DNA of 64,000 nucleotides from CAZHZT01 sp964537285 (lineage in GTDB: Bacteria; Bacteroidota; Bacteroidia; Chitinophagales; Saprospiraceae), in contig CAZHZT010000011.1 in NCBI GenBank assembly GCA_964537285.1, forward strand, positions 1 through 64,000. The letters run 5' to 3'. The notes beneath the pieces were generated by a model. That model did no database searches. It was not told where the DNA came from and saw only the letters and a program-made list of their open reading frames with translations. This document shows, in pieces, positions 54,627 to 63,645 of this stretch. Position 1 is the first letter of the stretch. Each line of letters begins with the position of its first letter. The position numbers and the translations under genes were made by a program.

Positions 54627-56651
54627 ATGAGCTTTCACCTAGTGTCGAAGTTTGAACCTACCGGGGACCAACCTACTGCAATCGCTCAACTTGTAGAAGG
54701 TGTTAAGAAAAATGAAAAAGCACAAGTATTACTTGGGGTAACCGGATCGGGTAAAACTTTCACTATTGCTAACGTCATTAAACAGTTAGATCGCCCAACT
54801 CTGATCATTACTCATAATAAAACCCTGACAGCACAGCTTTATGGCGAATTCAGGGAGTTTTTTCCGGAGAATGCTGTTGAGTACTTCGTTTCTTATTATG
54901 ATTATTACCAACCTGAAGCTTATATTCTCTCTTCGGATACCTATATTGAAAAAGACCTTTCAATTAATGAAGAAGTAGACAAACTACGTCTTAGAGCTAC
55001 ATCAAATCTATTGTCAGGAAGAAGAGACATTATCATTGTTGCTTCTGTTTCTTGTATATATGGTATGGGTAATCCCGAAGATTATAAATCTGGTATCATT
55101 AGAGTTTACAATGGATTGGTTGTTTCGCGCAATACCTTTCTATACAAGCTTGTAGAAAGCCTGTATTCAAGAACGGAAGTCAAGTTTGACAGAGGTACCT
55201 TCAGGGTAAAAGGAGATACAGTAGATATTAACCTCCCTTATGTAGATTATGGCTACAGGATCACTTTCTTTGGAGATGAAATTGAAAGTATTGACCAAAT
55301 AGACGTAGAAACGGGGAAGCGCATCCAAAGTATGGAAAACGCGGCTATTTTTCCGGCAAATTTATACGTAGCTCCAAGAGAGAGAATACACGGTATTCTT
55401 CGAGAAATTGAAGATGAACTTTATGCCCAGGAGAAATACTTCGAAAAAGAAGGCCGTGTGTTGGAAGCGAAAAGAATTAAAGAACGGGTTACCTTCGATT
55501 TGGAAATGATGAAAGAATTGGGGTATTGCAATGGAGTTGAAAACTATTCGCGCTTTTTTGACGGCAGAGAGCCTGGTACCCGTCCATTCTGTTTACTCGA
55601 TTATTTTCCGGATGACTTTCTAATGGTCATAGACGAAAGCCATGTTACCTTACCTCAAATCAGAGGTATGTGGGGAGGAGATCGGGCACGGAAACTAAAT
55701 CTCGTAAATTTTGGATTCCGTCTGCCAAGCGCAATGGATAACAGACCTTTGAATTTCAATGAATTTGAGGAACTCATTAATCAGGTCGTATACGTGAGCG
55801 CCACTCCAAGTGATTATGAACTGGAGCAAACAGAAGGTATTATAGTTGAACAACTGATCAGACCTACCGGGCTGCTTGATCCTCCTATTGAAGTAAGGCC
55901 CAGTATCAACCAAATAGATGATCTTTTGGAAGAAGTCAATCTAAGAATTGAAGTTAAAGAACGCGTTCTAATAACCACTCTTACCAAAAGAATGGCAGAG
56001 GAATTAACAAAATACCTTACCAAACTCAATGTGAAGTGTCGATATATTCACTCTGAGGTAGACACATTAGAAAGGGTCCAAATCCTTAGGGACTTGCGAC
56101 TGGGGGAGTTCGATGTATTAATCGGAGTTAACTTGCTCAGAGAAGGTTTGGACTTACCGGAAGTTTCTCTGGTAGCCATTTTAGATGCAGATAAAGAGGG
56201 GTTCCTAAGAAATGCCCGATCATTGACTCAAACAGCGGGCAGGGCAGCTCGAAATGCAAATGGCTTAGTTATTTTCTATGCAGATTCCATTACAGATTCT
56301 ATGCAGCAAACTATAGACGAAACGAATAGAAGACGAGCGAAGCAAATTGCATACAACGAAAAACACGGTATTACACCAAAAACAGTATTTAAATCAAGAG
56401 AGGAAATACTCAATCAAAGATCAATATTAGATGTGCGCGGTGAAATGTCAAAAGCCTATATTGATCCGGAAAAGCCTTCTATTGCAGCTGATCCTGTAAT
56501 CGGTTATATGACGAGAGACCAGATCGAAAGAACAATGGAAGAAACCGAGAAAAAAATGAAAAAAGCGGCTAAAGAATTAGATTTTATAACTGCTGCCCAG
56601 TATAGGGATGAGCTTACTGCATTGAAGAAAAAACTTAGAGAGACGGTATAA
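54627..56651 (+). CDS. uvrB: Excinuclease ABC subunit B
   Basis: A 674-residue UvrB helicase-like protein of nucleotide excision repair. Walker A GVTGSGKT (about 37-44), the beta-hairpin region YFVSYYDYYQPEAYI, DESHVTLPQIRGM, QTAGRAARN motif VI, and a C-terminal UVR motif (AAKELDFITAAQYRDEL) are present. It acts after UvrA to verify damage. The last 17 bases of the gene are one arm of an inverted repeat that continues on the other side of a family A piece. Confidence 0.97.
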   Translation: MSFHLVSKFEPTGDQPTAIAQLVEGVKKNEKAQVLLGVTGSGKTFTIANVIKQLDRPTLIITHNKTLTAQLYGEFREFFPENAVEYFVSYYDYYQPEAYILSSDTYIEKDLSINEEVDKLRLRATSNLLSGRRDIIIVASVSCIYGMGNPEDYKSGIIRVYNGLVVSRNTFLYKLVESLYSRTEVKFDRGTFRVKGDTVDINLPYVDYGYRITFFGDEIESIDQIDVETGKRIQSMENAAIFPANLYVAPRERIHGILREIEDELYAQEKYFEKEGRVLEAKRIKERVTFDLEMMKELGYCNGVENYSRFFDGREPGTRPFCLLDYFPDDFLMVIDESHVTLPQIRGMWGGDRARKLNLVNFGFRLPSAMDNRPLNFNEFEELINQVVYVSATPSDYELEQTEGIIVEQLIRPTGLLDPPIEVRPSINQIDDLLEEVNLRIEVKERVLITTLTKRMAEELTKYLTKLNVKCRYIHSEVDTLERVQILRDLRLGEFDVLIGVNLLREGLDLPEVSLVAILDADKEGFLRNARSLTQTAGRAARNANGLVIFYADSITDSMQQTIDETNRRRAKQIAYNEKHGITPKTVFKSREEILNQRSILDVRGEMSKAYIDPEKPSIAADPVIGYMTRDQIERTMEETEKKMKKAAKELDFITAAQYRDELTALKKKLRETV

Positions 56652-56761
56652 AAAATGGAACTTCAAAATGATAATCCTTTCAGCCACAAGAGCATTCAAG
56701 GCTTATCATTTTGAAGTTCCACACAATTTGTCAAAGAACGTTTTTTATACCGTCTCTCTAA
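56635..56761. repeat. Inverted repeat joining the ends of uvrB and DUF2147, with family A core
   Basis: Arms 56635-56655 and 56741-56761 are perfect 21-base reverse complements; the first contains the uvrB stop, the second contains the DUF2147 stop. Between them is a truncated family A copy (56656-56740) that lacks its left end. The hairpin can end transcription from both convergent genes. Confidence 0.85.
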
Positions 56762-57204
56762 TTAACCCTTTCCCAGGTCTGGGTTTTAAAAAGCCCCCAG
56801 AAATACCCTCTTACCTTCAATACTTCTTTCTCTTCGTTTTCTACCCAGATTTTACAGCGGAAGGATTGATCTCGCTCCGGATCGTATACTTCTCCTCCGC
56901 TCCAGTAAGAACCATCTTTTTCCAGGTCATTAATAATTTCCATTCCGATGAAAGGCTGGTTTTTCCATTTTCCACTACAATGATCACATATTTCTTTAGG
57001 ATCATCAACAAGAAGTTCAATAATTTTTCCGAACAACTTATTCCCTTCCTGATAAATTTTAATCATTGCTTTCGCTTCACCTGTTTCATGATCGAAAGAC
57101 TTCCACATTCCCAGCGGGCTTTGGGCATTGATATCGAAAGATACAATCAGGTAAAAAATAATGAAAGCAGTAAAATGTTTGTACAAAAATTTTAAATTAA
57201 TCAT
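56758..57204 (-). CDS. DUF2147-family exported protein
   Basis: A 148-residue protein with a signal peptide (FIIFYLIVSFDINAQ). The family core is seen: SPLGMWKSFDHETGEAKAMIKIYQEGNKLFGKIIELL, CDHCSGKWKNQPFIGMEII, WSGGEVYDPERDQSFRCKIWV and KVRGYFWGLFKTQTWERV. It is a small periplasmic lipocalin-like barrel of unknown ligand. Convergent with uvrB; the 3' ends overlap a long hairpin. Confidence 0.85.
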   Translation of the reverse strand: MINLKFLYKHFTAFIIFYLIVSFDINAQSPLGMWKSFDHETGEAKAMIKIYQEGNKLFGKIIELLVDDPKEICDHCSGKWKNQPFIGMEIINDLEKDGSYWSGGEVYDPERDQSFRCKIWVENEEKEVLKVRGYFWGLFKTQTWERVN

Positions 57205-57229
57205 AATTATTATGGTTTATTCAGCAATT

Positions 57230-57393
57230 ATCGTTCTGGAAATCCAAAACCAAATTTACGCCACTTCGCGGCGATATTTTCTTTTGAGGGAGGCCGAAAG
57301 GGCTATTTTGCTTCGCAAAATAGCCCTTTCGGCCTCCCTATCAAAGGAATTTCGTGCTGTAGGCTCGTTTATTTTTGAAAGCGAGAATCGCTG
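57230..57393 (-). repeat. Family E repeat, copy in reverse orientation
   Basis: Between DUF2147 and the ATL gene. On the minus strand: GCGATTCTCGCTTTCAAAAA, AAACGAGCCTACAGCACG, then the GGGAGGCCGAAAGGGCTATT hairpin and at the far end GGCGTAAATTTGG, as in the 51170-51300 copy. The hairpin arms are near perfect with loop GCGAAGC. Confidence 0.75.
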
Positions 57394-57407
57394 TGGTTTA
57401 TTAGACT

Positions 57408-57737
57408 TTATTCTAAAGCAGAAGGATGCCAGAAGAGCGTTTCGAAATTCTTTACTTTATTATCGATTATTTCTACTGATTCTTGTTGCAATAGTTCGGC
57501 CATCATAGTAGGTGAAGGAAAATGATTCCGTCCTGTAAGTTCTCCTTTACGGTTTACCACTCGATGCGCCGGCACATCCATATCTGAAAAATTCACAGAA
57601 TTATTTAATGCCCAGCCTACCATTCTGGCGGAACCGAGAGCCAGATAATCAGCAATTGCTCCATAAGTAGTAACTCTTCCAAATGGAATTTTCCTTACTA
57701 TTTCATACACTTTATCATAATAGCTATCTTCTGCCAT
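57408..57737 (-). CDS. Alkyltransferase-like protein (ATL, MGMT family)
   Basis: A 109-residue protein equal to the DNA-binding domain of O6-alkylguanine-DNA alkyltransferase: KVYEIVRKIPFGRVTTYGAIADYL, SARMVGWALNN (arginine finger) and VPAHRVVNRKGELTG. The active-site PCHR is PAHR here, so the Cys alkyl acceptor is lost. ATL proteins bind O6-alkylguanine and flag it for nucleotide excision repair; uvrB is a near neighbour. Confidence 0.9.
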   Translation of the reverse strand: MAEDSYYDKVYEIVRKIPFGRVTTYGAIADYLALGSARMVGWALNNSVNFSDMDVPAHRVVNRKGELTGRNHFPSPTMMAELLQQESVEIIDNKVKNFETLFWHPSALE

Positions 57738-57831
57738 TTACTTTATATTTTTGATCTTGCAACTGGAAATTTACAGGAAAAAACAAGTAATTACTTATCC
57801 AGTTTTTGTTAATTTGTTAAAACAAGTAGAA

Positions 57832-58485
57832 ATGCTAAAGAAATCCGTACTTGCTTCATCTATTTATAACTTAACAGACGCCAGGTATTTTTCAGCCTGG
57901 GAAGTAGAATGGATTGGATTCAATCTCGACAAAGAACGACCACCTTTTATTGACCCACTGCAACTAAAGGCCATTATAGAATGGATTGAAGGGCCAAAAA
58001 TAGTGGGCGAATTTGGGGGTACTGATATTGATCAAATCACGAAATTAGCTTCCGAGCTAAATATTAGCGGCATTCAAATAAACACTTTTTTCCCCATTGA
58101 TCACTTAAAAAAGTTAAAAACCTTAAACAAGGTTCTCTTTCAGGAAATCATAATTGATCCAACGACTGACCTAAGTGACATTGAGAATATTATTATTCAA
58201 AACAGTCCTTATGTAGATTTCTTCTTTTTCAACCTAGAAGCCAATGGTTGGCAATGGGCAGAAATAAATACCACCCATCCGGCTATTGTAAAGTGGCTAA
58301 ATGCGCTTAGTGATTCAATTAAATACTACCTAAGCCTAAAGTTTAAAGTAAATGAATTGGATAGCATTATGAATACATTAAAACCTAACGGATTAAGCCT
58401 GTCGGGTGGAGAAGAAGAAATGATCGGATTTAAATCTTTTGATGAATTAGACGAAATATTTGAAGAGCTACAAATTGAGCAATAA
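57832..58485 (+). CDS. TrpF-like (phosphoribosylanthranilate isomerase-like) protein
   Basis: A 217-residue protein, starting at ATG 57832 (27 codons upstream are less likely). The N-terminus SSIYNLTDARYFSAWEVEWIGFNL and GPKIVGEFGG resemble TrpF KICGIT..DA......GAD..GF and the QLHG region (SGIQI). The catalytic Cys of KICG and the Asp of the later LLD.. strand are missing, so isomerase activity is doubtful. It lies upstream of thrB; it may have another task on the TIM-barrel frame. Confidence 0.65.
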   Translation: MLKKSVLASSIYNLTDARYFSAWEVEWIGFNLDKERPPFIDPLQLKAIIEWIEGPKIVGEFGGTDIDQITKLASELNISGIQINTFFPIDHLKKLKTLNKVLFQEIIIDPTTDLSDIENIIIQNSPYVDFFFFNLEANGWQWAEINTTHPAIVKWLNALSDSIKYYLSLKFKVNELDSIMNTLKPNGLSLSGGEEEMIGFKSFDELDEIFEELQIEQ

Positions 58486-58516
58486 ACTTTATTCTGAAAA
58501 ATAACCTACTACAAAT

Positions 58517-59449
58517 ATGAATCCAGGAATTAAGGTTTTTGCACCCGCGTCTGTCTCCAATTTAGCTTGCGGATTCGATATTATCGGATTAGCAATTGAC
58601 GCTCCGGGTGATGAAGTGATTGTCAGATTCTCAGAGAAACCTGGCTTAGTTATAACCAAAATAACAGGTGCGAAAGGGAAGCTTTCTTCTGAAATTTCAA
58701 AAAATACAGCCGGATATGCAGCCCTTCAGTTACTTAAGCATCTTGGGAAAGAAAACCTCGGTATAGAAATGGAACTGCACAAAAAAATGGCCATAGGTAC
58801 CGGTTTAGGATCCAGTGCTGCAAGTGCAGTGGCAGGCGTAGTTGCCGTAAACGAACTTTTAAAAAGACCCTTGGAGCGACGAGCTTTATTACCTTTTGCA
58901 ATTGACGGAGAGTTTATAGCTTCAAAATCCAGACATGCCGACAATATTGCCCCTTCCCTTCTGGGAGGTATTGTATTCATAAGAGATCAAGCGACCCTAG
59001 ATATACACAGAGTGCCTTCGCCAAAGGGACTCTATATAGTCGTTATATTGCCTCAGGTTCAAATATTGACATCAGAAGCCAGAAACATATTGAGTCCTAC
59101 AGTTACTTTAAAAGCACACATTCAACAGTCAGCCAATCTGGGAGGATTAATTTTAGGTTTATATAATAGTGATTTAGGTTTAATTAGCAGATCTTTAAAA
59201 GATGTTATCATTGAACCTCAAAGAGCAAAATTAATCCCACATTTCTATGAGGTACAAAAAGCAGCCTTAGAAAAGGGAGCTTTAGGATGTAGTATTTCGG
59301 GTTCTGGTCCATCGATCTTTGCTTTATGTTCAAACAGTTTAGAATCAGAACAAGTAGCTAAAGCTATGGGAGCCGTTTACGAAGAGAATAAAATAGCTTA
59401 TAAAACTTTCATTTCTCCGGTTAATAATACCGGTGCTCAATTAAAATAA
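58517..59449 (+). CDS. thrB: Homoserine kinase
   Basis: A 310-residue GHMP kinase: N-terminal FAPASVSNLACGFDIIGLAI, ATP loop GTGLGSSAASAVAGV (about 93-107), and C-terminal GCSISGSGPSIFAL. It phosphorylates homoserine for threonine synthesis. thrC follows after 63 bases that hold a short family A palindrome; thrA is not beside them. Confidence 0.95.
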   Translation: MNPGIKVFAPASVSNLACGFDIIGLAIDAPGDEVIVRFSEKPGLVITKITGAKGKLSSEISKNTAGYAALQLLKHLGKENLGIEMELHKKMAIGTGLGSSAASAVAGVVAVNELLKRPLERRALLPFAIDGEFIASKSRHADNIAPSLLGGIVFIRDQATLDIHRVPSPKGLYIVVILPQVQILTSEARNILSPTVTLKAHIQQSANLGGLILGLYNSDLGLISRSLKDVIIEPQRAKLIPHFYEVQKAALEKGALGCSISGSGPSIFALCSNSLESEQVAKAMGAVYEENKIAYKTFISPVNNTGAQLK

Positions 59450-59453
59450 ATCT

Positions 59454-59500
59454 TTCTTTGACAAATTGTGTGGATTTTATCACCATTTATGTCAAAGAAC
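59454..59500 (+). repeat. Short family A palindrome between thrB and thrC
   Basis: TTCTTTGACAAATTGTGTGG and ATTTATGTCAAAGAAC with a short centre, 47 bases. It is made of the two end modules of family A without the middle, similar to 52408-52434. Confidence 0.7.
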
Positions 59501-59512
59501 CAAATAAATAAT

Positions 59513-60829
59513 ATGCAACTATACAGTACAAATAGTCCCTCAAAATTAGTTTCTCTCAGAGAAGCTTTATTTAAAGGTTTACCAGAAGATAATGGTTTGT
59601 ACATGCCTAAATCTTTGCCTAAGCTTCCTGAGGATTTCATAAAAAACATAGAGCAATATAGTTTTCAGGAAATTGCTTTTGAAGTAGCACACGCAATAAT
59701 ACAGAATGCTGTACCAGTGGTTGATTTACACGAAATCATCAATAAAGCATTATACTTCCCTGCGCCCTTGGTAGAACTATCAGAAAACACTTTTATCCTC
59801 GAGCTTTTCCACGGACCATCTTTGGCATTTAAAGATTTTGGCGCCCGATTCATGGCTCAACTGATGCGTTTTTTTCTGGAAAAAGAAGAACAAAAACTAA
59901 TCATATTAGTCGCTACATCCGGTGATACCGGAGCAGCTGTAGCTGCCGGCTTCCACAACACAGAGAACACAGAAGTCGTTATCCTATACCCTAGCGGTAA
60001 AGTTTCAAAGATCCAGGAAAAGCAACTAACTACATTTGGAAACAACATTCATGCTCTAGAAATAAAAGGCACATTTGACGATTGCCAAAAACTGGTCAAA
60101 CAAGCTTTTTTGGACAAAGGGCTCACAAGTACAGTTCGGATCAGCTCTGCTAATTCCATTAATATTGCCCGACTCATTCCCCAATCATTTTACTATTTCG
60201 AAGCCTTCAAACAAATTCCTGATAAGTCGAAGAAGAACATCTTTAGTATTCCCAGTGGAAATTTTGGAAACCTTACAGCCGGTCTGTTTGCAAAAAAACT
60301 TGGCCTCCCTATTCATCACTTCATAGCAGCAGTCAATCAAAATAGTGTCATCCCTGAATACCTTAGGACGGGGCTATTCATCCCCCGTCCATCCACAAGA
60401 ACCCTATCAAATGCTATGGATGTAGGGAACCCATCTAACTTTGCCCGCATGAAGGATCTTTATTGTTCCACGTGGAACAATTTGAAAAAAGATGTCTCAG
60501 CCTATTCAATATCAGAAAAAGAAACGATGAACACACTTTCAAAAGTTCATCAATCAGAAAACTACCTGCTTGACCCCCACGCTGCTGTCGGACTAAAAGC
60601 GTACAACAAATACAAAGCAGAAAAAATAGACACCTATAACGGTATAATATTAGGAACAGCTCACCCAGCTAAATTCACCAGTGAAATTCATTCATTCGCA
60701 CCTGATATCACCATTACCTACCCAAGAGTATTAAAGGAAGTTCAGGAAAAACAAAAAGAGGCGTTATTAATGGATGCGGAATTCAGCAGGCTAAAAGAAT
60801 ACATTCTGGAGAAATTCAAGCATACATAA
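59513..60829 (+). CDS. thrC: Threonine synthase
   Basis: A 438-residue PLP enzyme; start set at ATG 59513 (MQLYSTN), the normal start, because the 15 upstream codons lie in a repeat. Visible: GLPEDNGLYMP, the PLP Lys in FHGPSLAFKDFGARFMAQLM, ATSGDTGAAVAAGF, SANSINIARLIPQ, IPSGNFGNLTAG, LDPHAAVGLKAY. It makes threonine from phosphohomoserine. A perfect parS site lies inside the gene at 60464-60479. Confidence 0.95.
   Translation: MQLYSTNSPSKLVSLREALFKGLPEDNGLYMPKSLPKLPEDFIKNIEQYSFQEIAFEVAHAIIQNAVPVVDLHEIINKALYFPAPLVELSENTFILELFHGPSLAFKDFGARFMAQLMRFFLEKEEQKLIILVATSGDTGAAVAAGFHNTENTEVVILYPSGKVSKIQEKQLTTFGNNIHALEIKGTFDDCQKLVKQAFLDKGLTSTVRISSANSINIARLIPQSFYYFEAFKQIPDKSKKNIFSIPSGNFGNLTAGLFAKKLGLPIHHFIAAVNQNSVIPEYLRTGLFIPRPSTRTLSNAMDVGNPSNFARMKDLYCSTWNNLKKDVSAYSISEKETMNTLSKVHQSENYLLDPHAAVGLKAYNKYKAEKIDTYNGIILGTAHPAKFTSEIHSFAPDITITYPRVLKEVQEKQKEALLMDAEFSRLKEYILEKFKHT
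60464..60479. promoter_or_regulatory. parS site 1 (ParB binding), inside thrC
   Basis: TGTTCCACGTGGAACA, a perfect 16-base palindrome equal to the parS consensus of chromosomal ParABS systems. It reads through codons for CSTWN in ThrC. The palindrome extends by one base on each side. Confidence 0.85.
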
Positions 60830-60974
60830 AGACTATCTGATAAAAGTTGCGATTCATTCAAATGAAGCTAAATCGTCAGGAATTTGTTTCAGAACGTTGC
60901 CTATCGGTTCCGTTTCTCACAACGTTTCCTTTTCACCATCATACATTGCAAGTTAGATTAGCTATTTTGACAAA

Positions 60975-61014
60975 TAAATGCAAAAATGTTCCACGTGGAA
61001 CATTTTTGCATTTA
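60975..61014. promoter_or_regulatory. parS site 2 in a 40-base perfect palindrome
   Basis: The 16-base parS TGTTCCACGTGGAACA at 60987-61002 is centred in a longer perfect palindrome of 40 bases (arms TAAATGCAAAAATGTTCCAC). The extra arms may reflect an additional role, for instance as a terminator for thrC. Confidence 0.85.
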
Positions 61015-61079
61015 CTTAATTAATAATACTATTGTATTTTTGACAAATTTTGTGACTATTCAACTATTGCATTTTGGCA

Positions 61080-61268
61080 TTAAGTAGTGTACGGAACTAA
61101 ACTGTATAAACTATCGATGCCCTTGGCAGGAAGGTTTTTGAGTTGGAGGTCGACACTTTTTTGGGATTTTTCGAAGAAAAATCCCAAAAAAGTGTCGACC
61201 TCCAAGCAAAAAATGCTTCTAAAGAGGACAAAGATTATTTATATAGTCTATTTCCGTGAACTACTTAA
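61080..61268 (+). repeat. Family B element with internal 30-base hairpin
   Basis: Ends TTAAGTAGTGTACGGAA and TTCCGTGAACTACTTAA (a few mismatches). Inside, arms 61143-61172 and 61176-61205 are perfect 30-base reverse complements (TTGGAGGTCGACACTTTTTT..) with loop GAA. The inside is unrelated to that of 52591-52756, so only the ends are shared. Confidence 0.8.
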
Positions 61269-61314
61269 CCCACTGAATAGAATTAACTGTATTTTAATAA
61301 TAAAAAAATTAACA

Positions 61315-63645
61315 ATGAGAAGATTTCTACTACCGATTGCGCTCCTGCTTTTAATGGCATATACTTTATCCGCCCAAACCGAAAACACTAACCAGAACAA
61401 ATTTCGCCAACTCGGACAGGAACTACCAACTCCTAATATTTACCGAACTGCCTCCGGAGCACCGGGGCATCAATACTGGCAACAAAAAGCAGATTATTCA
61501 ATTAAGGTAAAACTCGAAGACGAAACTCAAAAAATCTATGGTGAGGAAACAATAACCTACACAAACAACTCTCCTGATGTTCTGCAATATCTTTGGCTTC
61601 AATTGGATCAAAACAGAAGAGAAAAAGATTCTGACGCGAGAAAAATTTCAACCATGCGCCTATCTGAAAGTATGTCGAGCTGGAATCTAAATGACCTTTT
61701 CTATGACTTTGACGGCGGATTCAAAATTGATTGGGTAAAATCATCAGATGGCAAAGACCTCCCTTTTACGATCAACGGAACAATGATGCGCGTAGATTTA
61801 GAGGAAGCTCTTCAGCCTGCAAAAAGTTATTCCTTTAAAATAAAATGGTGGTACAATATCAATGACCGCATGAAAATTGGAGGTCGTTCAGGATATGAAT
61901 ATTTTGAAGAGGACGATAATTACCTTTATACTATAGCTCAGTTTTTTCCTCGCATGTGCGTCTATAATGAAATAGAAGGATGGCAACACAAGCAGTTCCT
62001 CGGAAGAGGAGAATTTACGCTCCCATTCGGTGATTATGAAGTTGAAATTTCTGTGCCGGATGACCATTTTGTTGCGGCCACAGGAGAAATGCAAAACATT
62101 AAAGAAGTACTTACAAGTGATCAAATCAAAAAATTTGATAAAGCCAAAAATGCTTCCTCCCCAGTGGTTATTGTAAGCGAAGAAGAAGCAATTGATAACG
62201 AAAAGGAAAAATCATCGAATTACAAAACATGGAAGTTTAAAGCCGAAAATGTAAGAGATTTTGCTTTCGCTTCTTCAAGGAAATTTATTTGGGATGCCAT
62301 GGCTGTGAAAATGAGCGACGGGAGAAACGTCCTGGCAATGTCAATGTATCCTAAAGAAGGGAACCCTCTTTGGGGAAAATATTCTACTAAGGTAGTAGCA
62401 CACACCTTAAAATGGTACTCACACTACACATTCGACTATCCCTACCCTGTCGCTTGGTCTATCCATGCAAACAGAATCGGAATGGAATATCCTATGATCT
62501 GCTTTAACGGAGGAAGACCTGAAAAAGATGGTACTTACTCCGAAAGAACAAAGTATGGAATGCTTGGTGTAATCATTCACGAAGTAGGCCACAATTACTT
62601 TCCTATGATCGTTAACTCAGATGAAAGACAATGGACATGGATGGATGAAGGCTTAAATACTTTTGTCCAATTTCTTACCGAACAACAATGGGAACGTAAT
62701 TACCCCTCCAGAAGAGGTTCCGCCCATAAAATTGTGGACTATATGAAAGGAGATAAATCTAAAATCTCTCCTATTATGACGAATTCTGAATCAATATTTC
62801 AGTTCGGAAATAATGCATATGGAAAACCTGCTACAGCACTTAATATTCTGCGCGAAACAATTATGGGCAGAGAATTATTCGACCATGCATTTAAAACATA
62901 CGCCAATAGATGGAAATTCAAACATCCCTCTCCTGCGGACTTCTTTAGAACTATGGAAGACGCCTCAGGCGTCGACCTGGACTGGTTCTGGAGAGGATGG
63001 TTTTATACAAACGACCATGTAGACCTGGCTATTAAAGATGTTAGATGGATGCAATTGAATACTAAAGAACCGGATGCAGAAATGGCATTTAAACGAAATG
63101 AAATGGAGCAAAGCCCAAAAAATATTTCCATAATCAGAAATGCCGAATCCATCGCTCAGACACAAGACGAGATAGATCCTACTCTAAAAGATTTTTATTC
63201 ATCCTATGATCCTCTTCAGGTAGATGCTATAGATAAACAGGAATACAACAGATACTTGAATAGCCTGACAGAAGAAGAAAAGAAGATGATGGAAAGCAAC
63301 TATAATTTCTATGAAGTAACAGTAGAATGTGTTGGGGGGCTAGTCATGCCTGTTATTCTAAAATTTGAATTCGTTGATGGTGATGAAGAATTACATCGTA
63401 TCCCTGCAGAAATTTGGAAAATGGGCCAAAAGGAAGTTAGCAAGGTATTCCCAACCCAAAAAGAGATCAAAAGAATAATTCTTGATCCTTATATCGAAAC
63501 AGCTGATGTGGATACCTCAAACAACTACTTCCCTCCGCAAAATCAAATGTCTAGATTTGAACTATACAAAAGAAACAGAAATAGAAGCAGTGAAAATCCA
63601 ATGCAACGCGCTAAAAGACTAAAGGAAATGGAAGGGTCGAATTAA
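61315..63645 (+). CDS. M1-family zinc metallopeptidase, exported
   Basis: A 776-residue protein; start set at ATG 61315, which gives a clear signal peptide (FLLPIALLLLMAYTLSAQ); the 76 upstream codons run through a repeat. Zinc site HEVGHNYF (His422, Glu423, His426) and Glu445 in WMDEGLN make the M1 HExxH-18-E set; GMEYPMICFNG replaces the GAMEN motif. The C-terminal 200 residues have helical and Lys/Glu-rich parts. It likely degrades peptides in the periplasm. Confidence 0.92.
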   Translation: MRRFLLPIALLLLMAYTLSAQTENTNQNKFRQLGQELPTPNIYRTASGAPGHQYWQQKADYSIKVKLEDETQKIYGEETITYTNNSPDVLQYLWLQLDQNRREKDSDARKISTMRLSESMSSWNLNDLFYDFDGGFKIDWVKSSDGKDLPFTINGTMMRVDLEEALQPAKSYSFKIKWWYNINDRMKIGGRSGYEYFEEDDNYLYTIAQFFPRMCVYNEIEGWQHKQFLGRGEFTLPFGDYEVEISVPDDHFVAATGEMQNIKEVLTSDQIKKFDKAKNASSPVVIVSEEEAIDNEKEKSSNYKTWKFKAENVRDFAFASSRKFIWDAMAVKMSDGRNVLAMSMYPKEGNPLWGKYSTKVVAHTLKWYSHYTFDYPYPVAWSIHANRIGMEYPMICFNGGRPEKDGTYSERTKYGMLGVIIHEVGHNYFPMIVNSDERQWTWMDEGLNTFVQFLTEQQWERNYPSRRGSAHKIVDYMKGDKSKISPIMTNSESIFQFGNNAYGKPATALNILRETIMGRELFDHAFKTYANRWKFKHPSPADFFRTMEDASGVDLDWFWRGWFYTNDHVDLAIKDVRWMQLNTKEPDAEMAFKRNEMEQSPKNISIIRNAESIAQTQDEIDPTLKDFYSSYDPLQVDAIDKQEYNRYLNSLTEEEKKMMESNYNFYEVTVECVGGLVMPVILKFEFVDGDEELHRIPAEIWKMGQKEVSKVFPTQKEIKRIILDPYIETADVDTSNNYFPPQNQMSRFELYKRNRNRSSENPMQRAKRLKEMEGSN

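Larger units (their letters stand above)
60830..61314. other. thrC-peptidase intergenic region
   Basis: Holds parS site 2, then the family B element with its internal hairpin. The first 140 bases contain AAGTTGCGATTC and a TTGCAAGTT but no gene. A peptidase promoter would lie in or after the family B element; none is clear. Confidence 0.6.

Noticed and set aside
56668..57195. 175-codon plus-strand frame opposite DUF2147
   Set aside because: It is the shadow of a clear minus-strand DUF2147 gene with signal peptide.
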